Below, piece after piece: positions 7,319 through 12,142 of a stretch of DNA of 12,142 nucleotides. The stretch spans positions 1-12,142 of the forward strand of contig CAJXHW010000028.1 of assembly GCA_913054565.1 (NCBI GenBank). Direction: 5' to 3'. Each line of letters begins with the position of its first letter. Positions within the stretch are counted from its first letter, which is position 1. The notes below the pieces were generated by a model, which was not told the origin of the DNA, did not search any database, and saw nothing but the letters and a program-made list of their open reading frames with translations. The translations under genes and the position numbers were made by a program. The stretch is from an uncultured Kordia sp. GTDB lineage: Bacteria > Bacteroidota > Bacteroidia > Flavobacteriales > Flavobacteriaceae.

Positions 7319-9463
7319 TTAGTTCTCGTTTGGTAATTTTTCAAACCCCATATTATGTAATGTAAACGCAAACAAATCGGCATATTCAGAAATTTGCATT
7401 GCTACAGGTTTTCCTGCGCCATGTCCGGCATTGGTTTCAATACGGATAAGTACAGGCAAATTACCTGCTTGTTTATCTTGTAATTCAGATATAAATTTAA
7501 AAGAATGTGCAGGCACTACTCTATCGTCATGATCTGCGGTGTGCACCATAGTTGCTGGATATTTTGTGCCCTCTTTAACATTGTGCACAGGGGAGTAACC
7601 TTTTAAATACTCAAACATTTCTTTAGACTGTTCAGAAGTTCCATAGTCATAAGCCCAACCTGCTCCTGCAGTAAAAGTATGGTAGCGCAACATGTCCAAT
7701 ACACCAACACCAGGCAATGCTACTTTCATTAAGTCTGGTCGTTGAGTCATTGTTGCCCCAACTAACAAACCTCCGTTAGAACGTCCTAAAACAGCCATAT
7801 AGTCTGGCGATGTGTAATTTTGATTTTGTAAATATTCTGCAGCAGCAATAAAATCGTCAAAAACATTTTGCTTTTTTAATTGCGTTCCGGCATCATGCCA
7901 TTTTTTTCCGTATTCTCCACCCCCTCGTAAGTTTGGTACGGCATAAATACCACCTTGTTCTAGCCATATCGTATTTGCGGTTCTGAAACTAGGAGTTAAA
8001 CTAATATTAAACCCACCATAACCATATAAAATTGTTGGGTTTTTACCATTTAATTCTAATCCTTTTTTATGTGTAATAATCATCGGTATTTTTGTCCCAT
8101 CTTTAGAAGTATAAAAGACTTGTTTAGATTCATAATTTTCAGAATTAAAATCTATTTCTGGTTTTTTATATTCCTTAGTTCCACCCTCTTTAGGGTCAAA
8201 CGTATAAATAGTATTTGGCGTAATGTAGTTTGTAAAAGAGTAATATAATGTTTTAGCGTCTTTTTTTCCGCTAAAACCACCAACACTTCCAATCCCTGGC
8301 AACTCTACCTCTCTAATTAACTGACCTTTATAATTGTATTGTTTAATTTGAGACACAGCATCTTTCATGTATTCGGCAAAAAAGTATCCAGCACCTGTAC
8401 TAGGTGATAATACATTTTCTGTTTCAGGAATAAAATCAACCCAATTTTCAACCCCTGGTGTTTTGGCATCAACTGTAATAATTTTCTGATTTGGGGCGTT
8501 TAAGTTAGTTACTACAAATAATTTACTTCCATCATTTTCAATAACATAAGCATCGGCATCAAAACCTTTAACCATATGTACTAAAGGTGAGTTAGCCTTT
8601 GTTAAATCTTGAATAAACAAATCATTTCCAGACGTAGATACAGCTCCAGAAATTAATAAATACCTATTGTCTTCAGTCACATAACCACCAACATAACGTC
8701 TTTTTTGCTCTTCTGTTCCTCCAAAGATTAATTTATCATCACTTTGCGGAGTTCCTAATTTATGGAAATACAATTTATGTTGATCTGTTTTTGCTGATAG
8801 TTCACTCCCTTTAGGTTTGTCGTAACTTGAATAATAAATTCCTTCGTTTCCTTTCCAAGACAACCCTGAAAACTTGACATCTATAAGTGTGTCTTCTTTT
8901 ACAGTTTTTGTATCAACATCCATGATAATCACTTTTCGCCAATCACTTCCCCCTTCAGAAATAGAGTACGCCAAAGTTTTACCATCTTTTGAAAAACTTA
9001 CATTCCCCAATGAAGTGGTACCTTCTTTTGAGAAGGTATTTGGATCAAGAAACACTTCATCATCTCCATTTTTATTCTTTTTATACAGCACGCTTTGGTT
9101 TTGTAATCCGTTATTTTTATAATAATATTCAGTACCGCCTTCTTTAAAAGGGGCACTTATTTTTTCATAATTCCACAGTTTTGATAATCTATCGTTTAGC
9201 GTTTTTCTGTACGGAATTTCATCTAAATGAGCGTAAGTCACTTTGTTTTGCGCAGCTACCCAAGCTTCTGTTTCAGTACTTCTGTCATCTTCCAACCATC
9301 TGTAAGGATCGTTTATAGGCGTGTCAAAATAAGTATCAACTACGTTGCCTTTTACCGTTTCAGGATATGTAAGTTTCATTTGTGTTTGTTCTTCTTTAGG
9401 GTCTGTTTTACAAGCGCTTAAAAATGCTATTGTAAAAAGAGATGTAATGATGTGTTTGGTCAT
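7319..9463 (-). CDS. S9-family prolyl oligopeptidase, predicted lipoprotein
   Basis: This serine peptidase would cleave short peptides after proline in the periplasm or at an outer-membrane surface. From the ATG at 9463 the protein is 714 residues, close to the usual prolyl oligopeptidase length. It opens with a lipoprotein signal ending LSAC (Cys18). Residues about 30-75 are the S9 N-terminal segment (DPYRWLED at 52-59). About 80-430 form the beta-propeller that gates access, and about 440-714 the alpha/beta-hydrolase domain. The triad is Ser562 (GRSNGG), Asp647 (ADHDDRVVP) and His681 (NAGHGAGKP); GYGGF (481-485) contributes to the oxyanion region. An in-frame ATG ten codons upstream (9493) would place charged residues before the signal peptide, so the downstream start is preferred. 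A promoter candidate sits at 9491-9521. The gene ends one base before the amber-interrupted lipoprotein gene, so the two probably share a transcript. Confidence 0.93.
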   Translation of the reverse strand: MTKHIITSLFTIAFLSACKTDPKEEQTQMKLTYPETVKGNVVDTYFDTPINDPYRWLEDDRSTETEAWVAAQNKVTYAHLDEIPYRKTLNDRLSKLWNYEKISAPFKEGGTEYYYKNNGLQNQSVLYKKNKNGDDEVFLDPNTFSKEGTTSLGNVSFSKDGKTLAYSISEGGSDWRKVIIMDVDTKTVKEDTLIDVKFSGLSWKGNEGIYYSSYDKPKGSELSAKTDQHKLYFHKLGTPQSDDKLIFGGTEEQKRRYVGGYVTEDNRYLLISGAVSTSGNDLFIQDLTKANSPLVHMVKGFDADAYVIENDGSKLFVVTNLNAPNQKIITVDAKTPGVENWVDFIPETENVLSPSTGAGYFFAEYMKDAVSQIKQYNYKGQLIREVELPGIGSVGGFSGKKDAKTLYYSFTNYITPNTIYTFDPKEGGTKEYKKPEIDFNSENYESKQVFYTSKDGTKIPMIITHKKGLELNGKNPTILYGYGGFNISLTPSFRTANTIWLEQGGIYAVPNLRGGGEYGKKWHDAGTQLKKQNVFDDFIAAAEYLQNQNYTSPDYMAVLGRSNGGLLVGATMTQRPDLMKVALPGVGVLDMLRYHTFTAGAGWAYDYGTSEQSKEMFEYLKGYSPVHNVKEGTKYPATMVHTADHDDRVVPAHSFKFISELQDKQAGNLPVLIRIETNAGHGAGKPVAMQISEYADLFAFTLHNMGFEKLPNEN

Positions 9464-9490
9464 AGTAATTGATTTTTGTTGGTAGATTTT

Positions 9491-9521
9491 CAAATTTAAG
9501 CATAAAAAAAAGACTCTTAAA
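9491..9521 (-). promoter_or_regulatory. Candidate promoter of the S9 peptidase gene, overlapping a terminator
   Basis: On the minus strand TTTA (9521-9518) is separated by exactly 19 bases from TAAATTTG (9498-9491), which matches TAnnTTTG fully. The -33 position has three of four bases of TTTG. Initiation would fall about 20 bases before the preferred ATG at 9463. The -33 part lies inside the hairpin that terminates the upstream DoxX-like gene. Confidence 0.5.
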
Positions 9522-9540
9522 GTGTAAGAGTCTTTTTTTT
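9504..9540 (-). terminator. Rho-independent terminator after the DoxX-like gene
   Basis: GACTCTTA (9512-9519) pairs with TAAGAGTC (9525-9532) around a five-base loop. The stem is flanked by eight A on one side and eight T on the other, so it can act in both directions. It starts 13 bases past the stop of the minus-strand DoxX-like gene. Confidence 0.85.
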
Positions 9541-9553
9541 AAACGCTCATTTT

Positions 9554-9910
9554 TTAATTAAACAAGCGTTTAAAAGCATTCTTGTTGTCAATCAGATTTA
9601 AAATAATTAATACTCCAACAAGACCTATTGGACTAAGAATATCACTTGGATTGTTTTTTAGGATGTAGGAAAAAACTTGAACGGCAAAAAAGGTTAAAAT
9701 AATTAATGCTAAGGGGACAGCTTTTTTAAACAATAAAGCGGTACCAGAGATTAAAAATAAAAAGCCATAAAATAAATCAATTGCATTTAATCCATATAAA
9801 TCTGCAGAAAAATCTAAAAAGTTAGAAAAATGTACAAATTCATTTGCACCTAAAAGAAGTAGAGTAAACCCTAACAAAACCCTAATAAGAAGTGTGTATT
9901 GTGACCCCAT
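9554..9910 (-). CDS. Small four-helix membrane protein, DoxX-like
   Basis: This is a 118-residue integral membrane protein with four hydrophobic segments at about 6-27, 42-61, 64-84 and 92-107, and a basic C-terminus (NKNAFKRLFN). Length, four-helix layout and the motif LLGFTLLLLGANEFVHF in helix 1 resemble small Bacteroidota DoxX-family proteins. The residue signature is not strong enough to exclude another small membrane family. It lies 115 bases after asd on the same strand with no terminator visible between them, and ends at a clear terminator. It may therefore be cotranscribed with asd or use a weak promoter in the gap. No catalytic residues are visible and its function is unknown. Confidence 0.8.
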   Translation of the reverse strand: MGSQYTLLIRVLLGFTLLLLGANEFVHFSNFLDFSADLYGLNAIDLFYGFLFLISGTALLFKKAVPLALIILTFFAVQVFSYILKNNPSDILSPIGLVGVLIILNLIDNKNAFKRLFN

Positions 9911-10025
9911 AATATATAATTAGTTAATTAATTGAATTATAGAGTTTAAGTTACAAACAAGTTAAGAAATAATTTAAAAACTCAAATCATTTCTCTGATA
10001 AACGGATTAAAAAACCGACGAAACG

Positions 10026-11018
10026 CTAACCTATTAAATTGTTATTAACTAAATGTTCAGCTATTTGCACGGTGTTAGTAGCTGCACCTTTACGAAGGTT
10101 ATCACTAACAATCCAGAGATTAAGTGTGTTTGGCTGTGACTCATCACGGCGTATTCTACCAACAAAAACATCATCTTTACCATGTGCAGTAATTGGCATT
10201 GGATAAGTATTAGTTTCTAAATTATCTTGTACAGTTACACCAGGAGTTTGTTCTAATAGGTGCTTTATATCATTTAAATCAAAATCATTTTCGAATGCAA
10301 CATTTACAGCTTCACTATGCCCGCCTGCAGTGGGAATTCTAACAGCTGTAGCTGTTACCGCTATTGAGGCGTCATTTAATATTTTTTGTGTTTCACGCAC
10401 TAATTTCATCTCTTCTTTAGTGTAACCGTTATCTTCAAAAATATCACAATGCGGTAACGCATTTTGGTGAATTGGATGTGGGTATGCCATTTCGCCATCA
10501 ATACCTGCAAGTTCGTTTTCTAGTTGCTTAATAGCTTTTACACCTGTACCAGAAATTGATTGGTAAGTTGATACAACAATACGTTTTATTTTGTGCTTTC
10601 TATGCAAAGGCGCTAATGCCATAACCATTTGAATGGTAGAACAATTAGGGTTTGCAATTATTTTATCAGTTTTAGTTAATTGGTTTGCATTAATTTCTGG
10701 AACAATTAATTTTTTATTTAAATCCATTCGCCAAGCAGATGAATTATCAATAACTGTTGTACCAACAGCAGCAAATTTTGGTGCCCATATTAAAGACGTG
10801 TCACCTCCAGCAGAAAATAAAGCAATATCCGGTTGTTTTGACACGGCAGTTTCTAGATCAACAACCTTATAAAGGTTGTGATTAAAAGAAATTTCTTTTC
10901 CTACTGATTTTTTTGACGCAACAGGGATTAACTCTGTGATTGGAAAATTACGTTCTTCCAATACATTAATCATTATTTGCCCAACCATTCCTGTAACTCC
11001 TACAATTGCTACTTTCAT
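10026..11018 (-). CDS. asd: Aspartate-semialdehyde dehydrogenase
   Basis: This cytoplasmic enzyme reduces L-aspartyl-4-phosphate to aspartate semialdehyde with NADPH. It is the branch step toward lysine/diaminopimelate, threonine and methionine. The 330 residues match the usual family length. The N-terminal nucleotide-binding loop is GVTGMVG (7-13). The nucleophile is Cys126 in NPNCSTIQ. The C-terminal domain has VRIPTAGGHSEAV (226-238), with substrate Arg227 and catalytic His234. Phosphate-side and tail motifs GKDDVFVGRIRRD and DNLRKGAA are intact. It is separated from upstream mscL by a terminator and has a TATTTTTG box 28 bases before its ATG, so it likely has its own promoter. The neighbouring alr gives a shared theme of peptidoglycan precursor supply (diaminopimelate and D-alanine), which is inference. 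Confidence 0.96.
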   Translation of the reverse strand: MKVAIVGVTGMVGQIMINVLEERNFPITELIPVASKKSVGKEISFNHNLYKVVDLETAVSKQPDIALFSAGGDTSLIWAPKFAAVGTTVIDNSSAWRMDLNKKLIVPEINANQLTKTDKIIANPNCSTIQMVMALAPLHRKHKIKRIVVSTYQSISGTGVKAIKQLENELAGIDGEMAYPHPIHQNALPHCDIFEDNGYTKEEMKLVRETQKILNDASIAVTATAVRIPTAGGHSEAVNVAFENDFDLNDIKHLLEQTPGVTVQDNLETNTYPMPITAHGKDDVFVGRIRRDESQPNTLNLWIVSDNLRKGAATNTVQIAEHLVNNNLIG

Positions 11019-11045
11019 TATTTTTAACCTAAAAAATTATGTCAA

Positions 11046-11053
11046 CAAAAATA
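11046..11053 (-). promoter_or_regulatory. Candidate -7 box of the asd promoter (TATTTTTG)
   Basis: The minus strand reads TATTTTTG, an exact TAnnTTTG match, 28 bases before the asd ATG and downstream of the mscL terminator. I see no TTG or TTTG at the expected 17-23 base spacing upstream, so only the -7 box supports this promoter. Confidence 0.35.
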
Positions 11054-11117
11054 GGGATTAATGCGATATATTAGTTATTTATTTTTTCAATTAACAGAAT
11101 ATTTATGATTATTAAAC

Positions 11118-11153
11118 AAAAAAAGCTATTCAATATTTGAATAGCTTTTTTTT
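11118..11153 (-). terminator. Rho-independent terminator after mscL
   Basis: GCTATTCAA (11125-11133) pairs perfectly with TTGAATAGC (11137-11145) around a three-base loop. Seven A precede and eight T follow, making it effectively bidirectional. It starts 16 bases past the mscL stop codon. Confidence 0.87.
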
Positions 11154-11169
11154 AAGGAATTAGGATTAT

Positions 11170-11577
11170 TTATTTTTTTAATAAATCTCTTATCTCACCT
11201 AATAATTCTTCTTGAGTAGGTCCTGCAGGAGCAGCTGGTGCCTCTTCCTCTTTTTTCTTCATCGCATTAACAGCTTTTACGATCATAAACATAACGAATG
11301 CTACTATTATGAAGTCGATAACGTTAGTAACAAAAGCGCCCCATAACACAGCAACTTCTCCTGAAACTACACCTTCGGCGTTAGCAACACCTTCTACTAC
11401 AACATATTTTAAATCTTTAAAGTCTGCATTGAAAATTAATCCAATTAATGGAGAAACAATACCGCCAGTAAAGGCACTTACCACTTCTTTAAAAGCCGCA
11501 CCCATTACAAAACCAACAGCAATATCTACAAGATTTCCTTTCATTGCGAAATCTTTAAATTCTTTTATCATGCTCAT
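11170..11577 (-). CDS. mscL: Large-conductance mechanosensitive channel MscL
   Basis: This homopentameric inner-membrane channel opens under high membrane tension and releases solutes during hypo-osmotic shock. The 135 residues match the family length (136 in E. coli). The N-terminal amphipathic helix MSMIKEFKDFAMKGN aligns without gaps to E. coli MscL. Helix TM1 spans about 15-45, the periplasmic loop about 46-74, and TM2 about 76-102 (FVTNVIDFIIVAF). The cytoplasmic helix EELLGEIRDLLKK follows a KKKEEE cluster and an Ala/Pro linker. In the pore, position 19 is Ile and position 23 is Phe, where E. coli has Leu19 and Val23. The gene follows alr by 74 bases on the same strand and ends at a strong terminator. 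It may be cotranscribed with alr; a TAAATTCG box in the gap is too degenerate to call a promoter. Confidence 0.97.
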   Translation of the reverse strand: MSMIKEFKDFAMKGNLVDIAVGFVMGAAFKEVVSAFTGGIVSPLIGLIFNADFKDLKYVVVEGVANAEGVVSGEVAVLWGAFVTNVIDFIIVAFVMFMIVKAVNAMKKKEEEAPAAPAGPTQEELLGEIRDLLKK

Positions 11578-11651
11578 ATTTTTATATTTTAATAAGTTAG
11601 TAAAAACGAATTTACAAGAAAGTTTGAAAATAAAGAACTTAGAAAGCTAAA

Positions 11652-12142
11652 TCATTCTTTTTTTTGATAAAATTCACGTTTTATACGTTGTGAAGCCGCT
11701 GTTATTATTTCATAAGAAATAGAATTTCCAGCTGCTGCAAATTCGGAAGCTTTATGCTCACCATTATAAATAATAACGGTATCACCTTCATGACATTCAA
11801 TATTTGATACATCAACCATTATCATATCCATACAAACGTTTCCAACAATGTATGCTTTTTGGTTATTGATAAAAACGAAACCGTGCCCATTACCGTAATG
11901 TCTTGATATACCATCTGCATGACCAATAGGAATGGTTGCTGTAACGATATTTTTTGTAGAAACAAAGGCTCTGTTATAGCCAATGCTCTCTCCTTTTTTT
12001 ATAGTATGAATTTGAGAAATAATTGATTTTAAACACGCTATAGGATGTAATTTTTTATCATGATCTTTGGAGTTGCCAAAGCCATATAATCCAATTCCTG
12101 AGCGAACAGCATCAAAATGTGCTTCGGGGGAATTTAATATTC
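11652..12142 (-). CDS. alr: Alanine racemase, C-terminal portion (5' end beyond the window)
   Basis: This PLP enzyme interconverts L- and D-alanine and so supplies D-Ala for peptidoglycan. About 163 C-terminal residues are present; full-length enzymes have about 370. The N-terminal part with the PLP lysine lies outside the window. The visible sequence starts near ILNSPEAHFDAVRSGIGLYG, the end of the barrel domain. The catalytic Tyr of the second active-site half is in GESIGYNRAF (codon 11976-11978, equivalent to Tyr265 of the Geobacillus enzyme). The substrate motif CMD is at 11826-11834, and the entryway Tyr of SISYEI is at codon 11712-11714. The motif usually read as IGYADG is IGHADG here (His codon 11919-11921). 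The frame ends at TGA (11652-11654) after REFYQKKE. mscL follows after 74 bases. Confidence 0.95.
   Translation of the reverse strand, partial: ILNSPEAHFDAVRSGIGLYGFGNSKDHDKKLHPIACLKSIISQIHTIKKGESIGYNRAFVSTKNIVTATIPIGHADGISRHYGNGHGFVFINNQKAYIVGNVCMDMIMVDVSNIECHEGDTVIIYNGEHKASEFAAAGNSISYEIITAASQRIKREFYQKKE

Noticed and set aside
7319..9493. The longer form of the S9 peptidase starting at 9493.
   Set aside because: It adds ten polar/charged residues ahead of a standard lipoprotein signal and would overlap the promoter candidate, so the start at 9463 is better.
9985..10025. Hairpin terminator after asd.
   Set aside because: CGGATTAAAAAACCG pairs for only three bases at its ends; there is no stable stem.
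11309..11650. 113-codon plus-strand frame rich in Thr, Ser and Pro.
   Set aside because: It is antisense to mscL and its composition is that expected from the complement of a membrane-protein gene; no domain is recognisable.
11919..11921. Loss of the catalytic Tyr in alanine racemase (His in IGHADG).
   Set aside because: Residue spacing shows this column is the entryway Tyr284 equivalent. The catalytic Tyr265 equivalent is intact 19 residues upstream in IGYNRAF (11976-11978).

Overview
The window is AT-rich bacterial DNA that reads as the chromosome of a member of the Bacteroidota, most likely Flavobacteriaceae. The support is protein style (short lipoprotein signals ending in Cys, Flavobacteria-like Alr, Asd and S8/S9 peptidases), promoter candidates of the TAnnTTTG type, and weak or absent Shine-Dalgarno sequences. 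I see no rRNA, tRNA, CRISPR array, insertion sequence, phage gene or plasmid function. Nearly all genes lie on the minus strand; the only plus-strand gene is a cation/proton antiporter in the middle.

Left part (1-4684, minus strand, listed in transcription order). A cytoplasmic metallo-beta-lactamase-fold hydrolase (4684-3821) is followed by a subtilisin-like S8 lipoprotein protease (3692-2082). A strong hairpin terminator comes next, and then an M1-family zinc aminopeptidase lipoprotein (1998-112). An A/T-rich hairpin closes the region at 5-40.

Middle (4685-7317). A 316-bp divergent intergenic region holds two short inverted repeats and promoter candidates. It precedes a 608-residue CPA-type Na+ (or K+)/H+ antiporter with a C-terminal TrkA-N-like domain (5001-6827). 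Convergent with it lies a small lipoprotein gene of DUF6265 type (7317-6871). Its reading frame is intact except for one amber codon at 7222-7224, where the family has Trp.

Right part (7319-12142, minus strand). In transcription order: the C-terminal half of alanine racemase (alr, cut by the window edge), mscL, a terminator, aspartate-semialdehyde dehydrogenase (asd), a small four-helix DoxX-like membrane protein, a terminator, and an S9 prolyl-oligopeptidase lipoprotein. The broken DUF6265 gene starts one base after the S9 stop codon.

Functional reading: Alr (D-Ala) and Asd (Lys/diaminopimelate, Thr and Met branch) both feed peptidoglycan and amino-acid synthesis. MscL and the antiporter serve osmotic and ion balance. 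The three exported peptidases (M1, S8, S9) look like envelope peptide-processing or scavenging enzymes. I found no convincing new multi-gene system. The observations most worth checking are the single-base amber interruption, the S8-M1 terminator that leaves almost no room for a separate promoter, and unusual residues in Alr and MscL.
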